From: CAVYWD01 sp963772225
GTDB lineage: Bacteria; Myxococcota; Myxococcia; Myxococcales; UBA5297
Direction of reading: 5' to 3'
NCBI GenBank assembly: GCA_963772225.1
Contig: CAVYWD010000001.1
Coordinates: forward strand, 1,054,001-1,118,000
DNA: 64,000 bases
Position numbers and translations under genes: made by a program. How positions within the stretch are numbered: the stretch's first letter is position 1; each line of letters starts with the position of its first letter. The notes beneath the pieces were generated by a model. That model did no database searches. It was given only the letters and a program-made list of their open reading frames with translations, and was not told the origin of the DNA. Of this stretch, positions 28,619-37,595 are shown piece after piece.

Positions 28619-28650
28619 TTTTGACAGGCCCTGCGGGAAGTGCTTTCATC
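28619..28650 (+). promoter_or_regulatory. Candidate promoter of the receptor-kinase gene
   Basis: TTTTGACAGG at 28619-28628 and GTGCTTTCATC at 28640-28650 have the same spacing as the fdhD motif. The left half is also one arm of an inverted repeat (CTGTCAAA at 28606-28613), a possible operator. The leader to the ATG would be about 250 bases. Confidence 0.5.
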
Positions 28651-28902
28651 GACGCGTATTGTCGCGGATCGGATTCGTCCGTGTTGGCACTCAACATTGT
28701 CATCCATGAGAACCTCCGACTTGTCGGCGTTTGCGCGTCAGCGCCCGGCACCCGCGATCGCGCGACCTCGCTTCACGGCCACTCCCGCGAGGTACGCCGG
28801 ACCGACCGCGCGCACCGCCAGCCCCGCTCTCCGCGCGCGCGTCTTCGCGCCTTCTTTCAACACCGACCCCTGTAAACATCTTCTACGCTGAAGGAGACAA
28901 CG

Positions 28903-31404
28903 ATGAGTGGCCCTCAACTCGTGCAGCTGACGCCCCAGGAGCCCGCGTCCCCCAACATCGGTCGCTACCGCCCCATCGCCGACATCGGCAGAGGTGGAAT
29001 GTCGGAGGTCTATTTGGCCGTGGCCAGCGGCTCGGACGTGGCCGCGGGCTTCCAGAAGCTGCTCGTCCTGAAGCTCCTCAAGCCGGAGCTGGCCGAGGAG
29101 CCCGAGTTCGTCAAGATGTTCATGGACGAGGCGCGGTTGGCCGCGCGCCTGAACCATCCCAACGTCGTGCAGACGCTGGAGGTCGGGCAGGACGGCCATC
29201 GGTTCTTCATCGCCATGGAGTACCTCGAAGGGCAGCCGCTGCACCGAATCATTCAGAGGAGCAGCAAGGAGTTCATGCTGACCTTCGGAATGCGGCTCGC
29301 CATCGTGAGGAGCACCCTCGCCGGCCTGGAGTACGCGCACGAGCTCAAGGACTACAACGGCGAGCCGCTCAACGTGGTGCACCGCGACGTGTCGCCGGCC
29401 AACCTCTTCGTCACCTACGAGGGCCAGGTCAAGGTGGTCGACTTCGGCATCGCCAAGGCGATCGACTCAAACGCCGGGACGCGCATCGGCACGTTCAAGG
29501 GAAAGGCGGCGTACATCGCTCCGGAGCAGGTCTTGGGCGAAGGAGTGGACCGGCGAGCCGACATCTACTCGGCCGGCGTCGTCCTTTGGGAGCTGATCAC
29601 CGGGCGCCGGATGTGGCGCGGCCTCAGCCAGACCGAAACCCTGAAGAAGGTCGTGGCCGGCGAGATCCCCGCGCCCAGGACGGTGAACCCGCGGGTGCCC
29701 GAGGAGTTGGAGCGCATCTGCCTGAAGGCGCTCTCCCTCCGCAAGGAGGACCGGCACCCGACGGCCAGCGTTCTCGCCGCCGACCTCGAGGAATTCGCGC
29801 GGCGCCGGGTCGCGCCGGTGAGCGAGCGGGACATCGGCAAAGTCGTCGCCGCCGCCTTCGCCCAGGAGCGGGCGCGCATCCGCGGGATCATCGAGAACCA
29901 GCTCTCGCGCGCGAAGCAGCCGGAGCCCGTGGAGATCGTCTCAGCCGCCGACATCATCCAGGAGCCGACGTCATCGACGCCCTCCTCTGCGACGCCCGGC
30001 TCCTTCGGAGGGGCGCTGGAATTCACCGCGAGTAGCAACGCCGAAGGGAAGCCCATGCCGACCAAGCTCATCGCCGGAGGCGCCGCGGCGGGCATCGCCC
30101 TCATCGGACTCCTCATCTACCTGGTGGGGTCGCACGGCAATCGCGCCGAGCTGCGGGAGACCGCGCCCGCGCCTGCCGCGGTGCACCCGCCGGAGGCTGC
30201 GAGGCCAGCCGCGCCCTCGAGCGCCGTGCGCGGCGTGAGCGACACGGAGATCAAGGTGGGAATGAGCGCGGCGTTCTCCGGCCAATCGCGCGACTTAGGG
30301 CTCAACATGAAGCTCGGAGTCGAGACCGCCTTCCAGGCCGCGAACGAGGCTGGCGGCATCAACGGTCGCAAGCTCACGCTGATCAGCCTCGACGACGGCT
30401 ACGAGGCGACTCGAGTCGCCGACACCATGAAGGACCTCCTGGAAAAGCGCGAGGTGTTCGCGTTCGTGGGCAACGTGGGCACTCCGACCTCGGTGGTCGC
30501 GGGGCCCTACGCGGCCAAGAACCGAACCCTCTTCTTCGGGGCATTCACCGGCGCTCCCGCGCTCCGCCAGGACCCGCCCGACCGCTACATCTTCAATTAC
30601 CGGGCGAGCTACAAGGAGGAGACGGCGCAGGCGGTCAGTTACCTGATTGACGTGAAGAAGTATTCGCCCGACCAGATCGTCGTCTTCGCCCAAGAGGATT
30701 CGTACGGCGACGCCGGGTTCGAAGGGGTCATCAGGGCCATGCGCAAGCACGGCGTGAGCGAAAACGACATCCTGCGCGTCGGGTACAAGCGCAACACCGT
30801 CGACGTGGACCGAGCGGTCTCGGCGGTCGTCGCCTACAACGATCGAACGGAGCTCGTGAAGGCGGGCGCAGGCGAGCCGAGGGCCGTCCAGAAGCATCCC
30901 GTCCGGGCCATCATCATGGTCGCGACCTACCGCTCAGCGGCGAAGTTCATCCAGAAGGTGCGTGAATTCACGCGAATGGGCGAGGCGCTCTTCTTCAACG
31001 TCTCGTTCGTGGGCACCGAGTCCTTGGCCGACGAGCTCAAGAGCGCGAGCGCCACCCTCTGCTCGAACGTGTTCGTGACCCAGGTGGTGCCGCCCTTCGA
31101 CTCGGGGGCCACAGGCGTGCTCCGCTATCGGGATCTGCTGGCCAAGTTCCAGCCGCAGGCGCAGCCCGGGTTCGTCTCACTCGAGGGCTTTGTCGTGGGC
31201 TCCCTCTTTGTCGAAGCGCTCAAGCGCGCGGGCCAAGAGCTCACCACCGAGAAGCTCGTCGACGCGCTGGAGCAGGTGCAGAACTTCGACCCTGGATTCG
31301 GCACGAAGATCAGCTACTCCATCTCCGAGCATCAAGGTTCACACAAGGTCTGGGGAACGCGGTTGGACAAAACTTGCGCCCCCAAGGTGGTCGAGCTCGA
31401 ATAG
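28903..31404 (+). CDS. Transmembrane Ser/Thr kinase with LivJ-type periplasmic sensor domain
   Basis: The 833-residue protein has an N-terminal kinase (residues 20-290): IGRGGMSEVY loop, catalytic VVHRDVSPANLFV, VVDFGIAKA, and APEQ. A linker and one membrane helix follow near residue 395 (LIAGGAAAGIALIGLLIYLV). Residues 440-830 are a periplasmic ligand-binding domain of the branched-chain amino acid/amide family (IKVGMSAAFSGQSRDLGLNM, AFVGNVGTPTSVVAG, GFVSLEGFVVGSLFVEALKR). Ligand binding outside could thus drive phosphorylation inside. ATG 28903 follows AAGGAG. The gene sits between fdhD and fdoG and shares a promoter motif with fdhD, suggesting a regulatory link to formate metabolism (inference). 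Confidence 0.9.
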   Translation: MSGPQLVQLTPQEPASPNIGRYRPIADIGRGGMSEVYLAVASGSDVAAGFQKLLVLKLLKPELAEEPEFVKMFMDEARLAARLNHPNVVQTLEVGQDGHRFFIAMEYLEGQPLHRIIQRSSKEFMLTFGMRLAIVRSTLAGLEYAHELKDYNGEPLNVVHRDVSPANLFVTYEGQVKVVDFGIAKAIDSNAGTRIGTFKGKAAYIAPEQVLGEGVDRRADIYSAGVVLWELITGRRMWRGLSQTETLKKVVAGEIPAPRTVNPRVPEELERICLKALSLRKEDRHPTASVLAADLEEFARRRVAPVSERDIGKVVAAAFAQERARIRGIIENQLSRAKQPEPVEIVSAADIIQEPTSSTPSSATPGSFGGALEFTASSNAEGKPMPTKLIAGGAAAGIALIGLLIYLVGSHGNRAELRETAPAPAAVHPPEAARPAAPSSAVRGVSDTEIKVGMSAAFSGQSRDLGLNMKLGVETAFQAANEAGGINGRKLTLISLDDGYEATRVADTMKDLLEKREVFAFVGNVGTPTSVVAGPYAAKNRTLFFGAFTGAPALRQDPPDRYIFNYRASYKEETAQAVSYLIDVKKYSPDQIVVFAQEDSYGDAGFEGVIRAMRKHGVSENDILRVGYKRNTVDVDRAVSAVVAYNDRTELVKAGAGEPRAVQKHPVRAIIMVATYRSAAKFIQKVREFTRMGEALFFNVSFVGTESLADELKSASATLCSNVFVTQVVPPFDSGATGVLRYRDLLAKFQPQAQPGFVSLEGFVVGSLFVEALKRAGQELTTEKLVDALEQVQNFDPGFGTKISYSISEHQGSHKVWGTRLDKTCAPKVVELE

Positions 31405-31817
31405 TCGGAGCCGCCGCCCCGGCGCCCAGGGGTCCGCATCCGAGCGGACGCTCCGGGGTGCCGGGGGCTCCCCTGAGAATCTACGAGAGGCCTGGCCGAC
31501 TTCGCGGTGCGTTCGACGCGCGGTCCGCGGGGTATTCCCCTTGGGCGTCCCTATTTCACTGCGGACTCGTTGACGGCGCGCGCCGAGCGCGTGGCGTTCG
31601 CAACAATGACGAGCGGGCCGCTGGCTCCGCAGTTCATTTCGATGATGAGTTTTGGCCTGTTTATCAACAGCACGCCTCGCCGGCGCGGCCCTTCCGCGCG
31701 ACTCGCTGCGCAATAACAACGGAGAGCTCCCTTAGGCTGCGCGAGATTTTCCAACGTCTGCTGACTTTCGCCGTTCGAATCTGCTATTTTCCGAACCACC
31801 CGCGTGGAGGAAATACA
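31405..31817. other. Intergenic region (413 bp) upstream of fdoG
   Basis: The left end holds a hairpin, probably the kinase terminator. The right end holds the fdoG ribosome binding site (GGAGGAAATACA). A TATTTT near 31789 may be a -10 element with CTGACT upstream, but this is weak. No coding sequence is seen. Confidence 0.4.
31417..31466 (+). terminator. GC-rich hairpin after the receptor-kinase gene
   Basis: CCCCGGCGCCC and GGGGTCCGC pair with GCGGACGCTCC and GGGTGCCGGGG around an ATCCGA loop, 13 bases after the stop codon. No T tract follows, so an intrinsic terminator is possible but not certain. Confidence 0.45.
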
Positions 31818-34800
31818 ATGAAGGTCAGCCGTCGAGCGTTCATGAAGGGCACCTTGGGCGGCATTGCAGGGACGAGCCTGGCAGCGCTCGGATTCTCGCC
31901 CGCTCGCGCTCTCGCGGAAGTCCGCAATTTCAAGTTGCAGCGTGCGACCGAGACCCGGAACACCTGTCCTTACTGCTCGGTCGGCTGCGGCCTGCTGCTC
32001 TATACCCTGGGGGACCGCGCCAAGAACGTCCGCGGCGAGCTCTTCCACGTCGAGGGCGACCCGGATCACCCGGTGAGCCGCGGCTCCTTGTGCCCCAAGG
32101 GAGCGAGCTTGCTCGAATTCGTGCGCTCGCCCAATCGGCTCAAGTTCCCGGAATACCGGGCTCCCGGCTCCGCCGAGTGGAAGCGAGTGACCTGGGACTG
32201 GGCGCTCGACCGAATCGCCCGGCTCATGAAAGACGACCGCGACCACAACCTCGTGCCGACCAACGCCGCCGGGGTCACCGTGAATCGGTGGACGACGACC
32301 GGCCTTTTGGCTGCGTCCGCGGCCTCCAACGAGTCCGGCTATCTCACCTCGAAGGTGGCCCGGTGTCTCGGGCTCACGGCCATCGACACCCAGGCCCGCA
32401 TATGCCACGGCCCCACCGTCGCCGGGCTCGGGCCGACGTTCGGGCGCGGCGCGATGACGAATAACTGGGTCGACATCAAGAACGCGGACGTCGTCTTGCT
32501 GATGGGAGGTAACCCCGCCGAAGCTCACCCCGTGGGCTTCAAGTGGGTCCTGGAAGCCAAGATCAAGAACGGCGCGAAGGTCATCGTCGTCGATCCGCGC
32601 TTCACGCGGAGCGCCGCGATGGCGGACGTGTTCGCCGCAATCCGGCCGGGCACCGACATCGCTTTTCTGGGTGGCGTCGTTCGATACCTGCTGGAGAATA
32701 GAAAGATTCAGGAGGAGTACGTCAAGGCTTACACCAACGCGTCGTTCCTGGTGCGCGAAGACTACGCCTTCGACGCCGGGCTCTTCAGCGGGTACCAACC
32801 CGAGAAGCGCGCCTACGACAAGGCGACCTGGGCCTACCAGCTCGACGACGCAGGCTTCGCCAAGACGGACCCCACACTGCAGGACCCGCGCTGCGTCTAC
32901 CAGCTGATGCGCGCCCACTACAGCCGGTACACCCCGCAGAGGGTCGAGCACACCACCGGCATCAAGCAGGACCTGTTCTTGCGCATCTGCGAGCTCATCG
33001 GAACGACCGCCGCTCCGGACCGGGCGATGACCAGCCTCTACGCCCTGGGGTGGACGCTGCACTCGGTGGGCGCGCAGAACATCCGCAGCATCGCGCTCAT
33101 CCAGCTCCTGCTCGGCAACATCGGCGTGCCCGGCGGCGGGATCAACGCGCTCCGAGGCCACTCCAACATCCAGGGCATCACCGACCTCGGGCTTCTTTCG
33201 CATTCCCTGCCCGGCTACATGCCGCTGCCCGTCGAAGCCGAGCGCAACCTCGCGACCTACCTGGAGAAGCGCACGCCCAAGCCCTTGCGCCCCGGGCAGA
33301 TGAACTTCGCGCAGAACTTCCCCAAGTGGTTCGTCTCGATGATGAAGGCCTGGTACGGAACGGCCGCCAAGCCGGAGAACGACTGGGCCTACGACTGGCT
33401 CCCCAAGAACGATCACACCTACGACCTGCTCGCGGTGATCGAGGCCATGTCGAAGGGCCAGATGAACGGCTACATCGTCCAGGGGTTCAACCCTCTCGTC
33501 TCGGTCCCCGACACCAAGAAAGTCACCGACGCCTTCTCGAAGCTCAAGTTCTTCGTCGTCATCGATCCCCTCGCCACCGATACGTCGACCTTCTGGAAGA
33601 ACGCCGGTGAGCTCCACGATGTGGACTCTTCCAAGATCCAGACCGAGGTTTTTCGGCTCCCGTCGACGCTCTTCGCCGAAGAGGACGGGGCGCTGGTGAA
33701 CTCCGGGCGCTGGCTGCAATGGCACTGGAAGGCCGCCGACCCGCCCGGAGAGGCGCGCGGCGACGGCGAGATCATCGCCGGCCTCTTCCTCCGAATGAAG
33801 GCGCTCTACGCCAAAGAGGGCGGGGCGCTCCCGGACCCCATCCTGAACCTGACCTGGCCGTACAGCATGCCCCAGGCGCCGAGCCCGGAGGAGCTGGCCC
33901 GCGAATACAACGGCGTTGCGCTCGCGGACATCCCGGACCCGAAGGACCCGACCAAGCTCCTCGCCCGCGCCGGCGAGCAGCTCTCCACGTTCGCGCACCT
34001 CCAGGCCGACGGCACCACCGCCTGCGGCAACTGGATCTACTGCGGCAGCTTCACCCAGGCTGGCAACATGATGATGAGGCGGGACCCCGCCGACCCGTCA
34101 GGCCTCGGCATCACGCCGGGCTGGGCGTGGAGCTGGCCCGCGAACCGGCGCATCCTCTACAACCGAGCGTCGGCCGACCCGGCGGGCAAGACCTGGAACC
34201 CGAAGCGCCCTTACCTCTCGTGGAATGGAAAGAAATGGTCTGGCGTCGACATCCCGGACATGCGACCGGACGCCGCCCCTGAGGAGAACGTCGGCCCGTT
34301 CATCATGAACCCCGAGGGCGTCGCCCGCCTCTTCGCTCCCGGGATGGCCGAAGGGCCGTTCCCCGAGCATTATGAGCCGTTCGAGACGCCGCTCGAGCAG
34401 AATCCTTTGGGCACCAAAATCATGTCCAATCCCGCGGCGCGCCTGTTCAAGGGCGACAAGGAGCGGCTCGGCACGGCGAAGGAGTTTCCCTTCGTCGCCA
34501 CCACCTACCGGTTGACCGAGCACTTCCACAACTGGACCTCTCACAATCCGCTCAACGCGGCGCTCCAGCCTGAGGCCTTCGTCGAGCTGGGAGAGGCGCT
34601 GGCGCAGGAGAAGGGCATCCTGCCCGGCGACTGGGTCGTCGTCCGCTCCAAGCGCGGGCAGATCCGAGTGAAGGCCTTGGTGACCAAGCGAATTCAGCCG
34701 CTCGTGCTCGAGGGAAAGGTCGTCCACACCGTGGGCATCCCCATTCACTGGGGGTTCGTGGGCGTGACCCGAGCGGGGCCCATCGCCAACACCCTGTCGC

Positions 34801-34871
34801 CGTCGGTGGGCGACGCCAACATCCAGTCCCCCGAATACAAGGCGTTCCTCGTCAATGTCGAAAAGGCTTAA
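31818..34871 (+). CDS. fdoG: Formate dehydrogenase (FDH-N/O type) catalytic alpha subunit, Cys form
   Basis: This 1017-residue molybdopterin enzyme oxidises formate to CO2. It has a Tat signal (KVSRRAFMKGTLGG), a 4Fe-4S site (CPYCSVGCG and later GSLCPKGAS), and the active-site region QARICHGPTVAGLGPTFGRG where the TGC Cys replaces the selenocysteine of E. coli FdnG. GAMTNNWVDIKNADVVLLMG and the C-terminal dinucleotide-binding part are intact, so it is one uninterrupted chain, unlike E. coli with its UGA codon. ATG 31818 follows GGAGGAAATACA. With fdoH and fdoI it forms a periplasm-facing, membrane-anchored complex feeding electrons to quinone. Confidence 0.97.
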   Translation: MKVSRRAFMKGTLGGIAGTSLAALGFSPARALAEVRNFKLQRATETRNTCPYCSVGCGLLLYTLGDRAKNVRGELFHVEGDPDHPVSRGSLCPKGASLLEFVRSPNRLKFPEYRAPGSAEWKRVTWDWALDRIARLMKDDRDHNLVPTNAAGVTVNRWTTTGLLAASAASNESGYLTSKVARCLGLTAIDTQARICHGPTVAGLGPTFGRGAMTNNWVDIKNADVVLLMGGNPAEAHPVGFKWVLEAKIKNGAKVIVVDPRFTRSAAMADVFAAIRPGTDIAFLGGVVRYLLENRKIQEEYVKAYTNASFLVREDYAFDAGLFSGYQPEKRAYDKATWAYQLDDAGFAKTDPTLQDPRCVYQLMRAHYSRYTPQRVEHTTGIKQDLFLRICELIGTTAAPDRAMTSLYALGWTLHSVGAQNIRSIALIQLLLGNIGVPGGGINALRGHSNIQGITDLGLLSHSLPGYMPLPVEAERNLATYLEKRTPKPLRPGQMNFAQNFPKWFVSMMKAWYGTAAKPENDWAYDWLPKNDHTYDLLAVIEAMSKGQMNGYIVQGFNPLVSVPDTKKVTDAFSKLKFFVVIDPLATDTSTFWKNAGELHDVDSSKIQTEVFRLPSTLFAEEDGALVNSGRWLQWHWKAADPPGEARGDGEIIAGLFLRMKALYAKEGGALPDPILNLTWPYSMPQAPSPEELAREYNGVALADIPDPKDPTKLLARAGEQLSTFAHLQADGTTACGNWIYCGSFTQAGNMMMRRDPADPSGLGITPGWAWSWPANRRILYNRASADPAGKTWNPKRPYLSWNGKKWSGVDIPDMRPDAAPEENVGPFIMNPEGVARLFAPGMAEGPFPEHYEPFETPLEQNPLGTKIMSNPAARLFKGDKERLGTAKEFPFVATTYRLTEHFHNWTSHNPLNAALQPEAFVELGEALAQEKGILPGDWVVVRSKRGQIRVKALVTKRIQPLVLEGKVVHTVGIPIHWGFVGVTRAGPIANTLSPSVGDANIQSPEYKAFLVNVEKA

Positions 34872-35030
34872 GGAATCGCGCAGACGTCGATGCTCCCTAT
34901 CTCAACGTCCGAGGCGTCGGGATGGCCAAACGCGAGGAAGGCGCATGCTAGAGGCATGTCACCGACGAGCAACGACGCCAGCCGGGACGGTTCGGACGTT
35001 GAAATGGAGCAGATATTTCGGAACGATGAC
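34868..35030 (-). repeat. MITE-like repeat, copy B
   Basis: Reverse-complement copy of the element at 27464-27627. It begins at the fdoG stop codon (TTAAGGAATCGC) and fills most of the 269-bp gap between fdoG and fdoH, so it is inside the operon transcript. Its hairpins could affect the G:H expression ratio. Confidence 0.8.
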
Positions 35031-35140
35031 CTCAGCAGCGACTCGCCCGATTTTCTGAATAGGCCAAAGCGACTTCGCTTCCACCGGCCCGCAAAGGAAG
35101 CGGGGCGAGAAAGCATCGAAGCGTCATCCAAGGGAGCTCC

Positions 35141-36013
35141 ATGGCACTGCAATCGCTCGACATCAAGAACCGCTCGGCCGCCACGGCCGCCGGCCCCTCG
35201 GCTCGAAAAACCCTCGAGGTGGCTCAGCTCGTTGACCTCTCGCGGTGCACCGGCTGCAAGGCATGTCAGGCCGCGTGCATGGAGTGGAACGACCTTCGGC
35301 CGGCGGTCGGGGTGAACGAGGGCTACTACACGAACCCGTCCGATCTCAGCGACCAAACCTGGACGCTCATTCGCTTCAACGAGGCGATCATCGACGGCAA
35401 CGTCCAGTGGCTCTTCCTCAAGGACAGTTGTCGGCACTGCGCCGACCCCGGCTGCCTCAAGAGCTGTCCCTCTCCGGGCGCCATCGTCCAGTATTCGAAC
35501 GGCATCGTCGATTATCACGAGGAGCAATGCATCGGCTGCGGATACTGCGTGAGCGGGTGCCCCTTCAATGTTCCGCGGCTCCGCGCAGAGGACTCCAAGG
35601 CCTACAAGTGCACGATGTGCTCGGACCGGGTGTCGGTCGGCCTGGAGCCGGCGTGCGTGAAGTCCTGCCCCACCGGGGCCATTCAGTTCGGGTCGAAGGA
35701 GGCGATGCTCATCAATGCCCAGGCCCGCCTGCCCGACCTGGTGGCTCGCGGCTTCAAGAACGCCGCCGTTTACGATCCCCCGGGCGTCGGGGGCGCCCAT
35801 GTCATCTTCGTGCTGCCCCACGGAGATCGCCCCGAGGCCTACGGGCTTCCCCGCGACCCAGCGGTGAGCCCGGTGGTCACGGCGTGGCGCAGCGACCTCG
35901 CGCGAACCACGGGCGTCGTCACCATGGCTGGCGTGGCCATCGCCGGAATCCTTCACTACATGCGCTACGGCCCCCTCGACGTGCCCGCCGAAAAGCACGA
36001 GGAGAAGCGATGA
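35141..36013 (+). CDS. fdoH: Formate dehydrogenase iron-sulfur beta subunit
   Basis: This 290-residue subunit carries four 4Fe-4S clusters: CTGCKACQAACMEW, CRHCADPGCLKSCP, CIGCGYCVSGCPF and CTMCSDRV with CVKSCPTG. A single C-terminal helix (GVVTMAGVAIAGILHYM) anchors it in the membrane. It relays electrons from FdoG to the cytochrome. Start at ATG 35141 after AAGGGAG; the stop overlaps the fdoI start (ATGA). The order G-H-I-fdhE is that of a classic fdo operon. Confidence 0.95.
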   Translation: MALQSLDIKNRSAATAAGPSARKTLEVAQLVDLSRCTGCKACQAACMEWNDLRPAVGVNEGYYTNPSDLSDQTWTLIRFNEAIIDGNVQWLFLKDSCRHCADPGCLKSCPSPGAIVQYSNGIVDYHEEQCIGCGYCVSGCPFNVPRLRAEDSKAYKCTMCSDRVSVGLEPACVKSCPTGAIQFGSKEAMLINAQARLPDLVARGFKNAAVYDPPGVGGAHVIFVLPHGDRPEAYGLPRDPAVSPVVTAWRSDLARTTGVVTMAGVAIAGILHYMRYGPLDVPAEKHEEKR

Positions 36014-36645
36014 ACCAGGAACCCACGATTCTCCGGCACTCGGTCGCCGAGCGCGCGCTCCACTGGATGGTGGCCTTGAACTTCACCTTCCTGTTCTTGT
36101 CGGGCCTGGCGCTGTTCCACCCGCTGTTCTTCTGGCTCTCCGAGCTCTTCGGCGGCGCGAGCTTCATGCGTTGGTTGCACCCCTTCACCGGCCTTTCGCT
36201 GGCCGCGCTGTTCTTCGTATACGCGAGCCCCATGGTCGGCGACAACCGCTGGCTGGCAGCGGACCGAGAGTGGTTGAAGAACGTCTGGGCCTACATGCGC
36301 AAGCAGCACGAGCCCAAGGGGAGCCACAAATACAACGCCGGGCAGAAGCTCATGTATTGGTCGATGGTATTCATCATTGCGATACTCCTGGCGACGGGCG
36401 CGGCCTTGTGGCAGCCGTGGTTTGCGCCCTTCGTGTCACCGGAGCTGCGCAGGGCTGCAGGCCTCGTGCACGCCATCTCCGCCTTCGTCATGTTCGTCGG
36501 CACGGGGGTGCACATCTATGCCGCGTTCTGGACGCAGGGCTCCATCCGCGCCATGGTCCGCGGCACGGTGAGCCGGGCCTGGGCCGAGTATCACCATCCC
36601 GCTTGGGCCCGCGAGCTCCGCGGCAAGTCCAAAGGAGCCCCGTGA
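36010..36645 (+). CDS. fdoI: Formate dehydrogenase cytochrome b556 gamma subunit
   Basis: This 211-residue membrane protein has four helices and the conserved heme-ligand His residues (AERALHWMVAL, LHPFTGLSL, VHAISAF, GVHIYAAFW). It takes electrons from FdoH and reduces the quinone pool. It overlaps fdoH by 4 bp, and the next gene (fdhE, GTG) overlaps its stop. Confidence 0.95.
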   Translation: MNQEPTILRHSVAERALHWMVALNFTFLFLSGLALFHPLFFWLSELFGGASFMRWLHPFTGLSLAALFFVYASPMVGDNRWLAADREWLKNVWAYMRKQHEPKGSHKYNAGQKLMYWSMVFIIAILLATGAALWQPWFAPFVSPELRRAAGLVHAISAFVMFVGTGVHIYAAFWTQGSIRAMVRGTVSRAWAEYHHPAWARELRGKSKGAP

Positions 36646-37563
36646 ACGCAGTGGCGGCATCGAGCTCCGAGGGATTCGCGTCTCTGCGCCTGCCCCCGGG
36701 TGCGGCGCTGTTTCACCGCCGCGCCGAGCGGCTGGCCTCGCTGGCGCCCGGACACGCGGCGGGCGACTTTCTCGCCTTCGCCGGCGAGCTGTGCGCCGCG
36801 CAGGCGGAAATCGGTGAGCGCCTGCAGCTCGACCCGTGGCCGGGCGCCCAGCCCGGCGCTCGTCCGCGCTCGCTGGACCTCGCAGCTCCTCCGGAATGGC
36901 GCGACGCCCTGGCGATGCTCGCGCGAGCCCTCCGGGAGGCGGCGATGCCGGGTCCGGCGCGGGAGGCTCTCCGGGCGCTGGAGGGCACTCGTCCAGCCGA
37001 GCTCGAGGCGCTGGCCGCGCGGGTGCTGCGAGGCGACCTCAAAGGCGAGGAGCTCGCCCGGGCGACGTTCGTCGGCGCGGCGCTCCAAGTCGTCTACACC
37101 TGCAAGCCGCTCGCGGCTTCGGCCGACCCGCCGCTGCCGGCGGGAAACCAGTGCCCGGTATGCGGATTCTCGTCCGGTCGCTGGAGTGGTGGGCGAGGAC
37201 CGACGGCGCTTCTTGTGCTGCAGCCTCTGCGGCGCCCAGTGGCACCTCACGCGCCTGTCCTGCGCGGTCTGTGGGCAGGAGGAGCACGTCGAGCACGTCC
37301 AGCTCGACGGCGTGCTGGGGCCGGCCAAGGCAGAAACCTGCTCGAGCTGCGGCGTGTACACCAAGCTCCTTTACGTCGAAAAAGCACCGCTCCTGGAGGT
37401 CGGCGCCGACGACCTCGCCACCTGGGTCTTGGACGAGCTCCTGGCCGAAGAGGGCTTCGAGCGAAACGGGCGAAATCTTCTCCTCGTCTCACCTGCCGCG
37501 CGCGCGCCGAGCGAGGGCGAGCTCGGCGCGGGGGCCTCCGAGCCGCGTCTTGGAGGCGAGTGA
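36642..37563 (+). CDS. fdhE: FdhE formate dehydrogenase assembly protein (one +1 frameshift)
   Basis: FdhE is a rubredoxin-like metal-binding chaperone needed to assemble FDH. GTG 36642 overlaps the fdoI stop and follows AAAGGAG. The first frame gives residues 1-174, up to NQCPVCG; the rest (PVAGVVGEDRRRFLCCSLCG, LSCAVCGQEE, CSSCGVYTKLLYVEK) is in the next frame. Removing one T from GATTC at 37165-37169 gives CPVCGSRPVAGVV and a full 306-residue protein with all CxxC pairs. The length is 1 mod 3. An assembly error is more likely than a dead gene, given the same pattern in five other genes. Confidence 0.85.
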
Positions 37564-37595
37564 AGGCCGCCCGAGGCCAGACCGCCGCGAAATCC

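Larger units (their letters stand above)
27628..28902. other. Long intergenic region (1.3 kb)
   Basis: It lies between the MITE-like repeat and the receptor kinase. It holds a second dispersed repeat (27896-28040), an 8-bp inverted repeat CTGTCAAA/TTTGACAG (28606-28627) and the kinase promoter candidate. No frame in it has a coding look, and I find no RNA gene. Confidence 0.5.

Noticed and set aside
31551..33998. 815-codon frame on the minus strand
   Set aside because: It is antisense to fdoG, which is certain from its iron-sulfur and active-site motifs.
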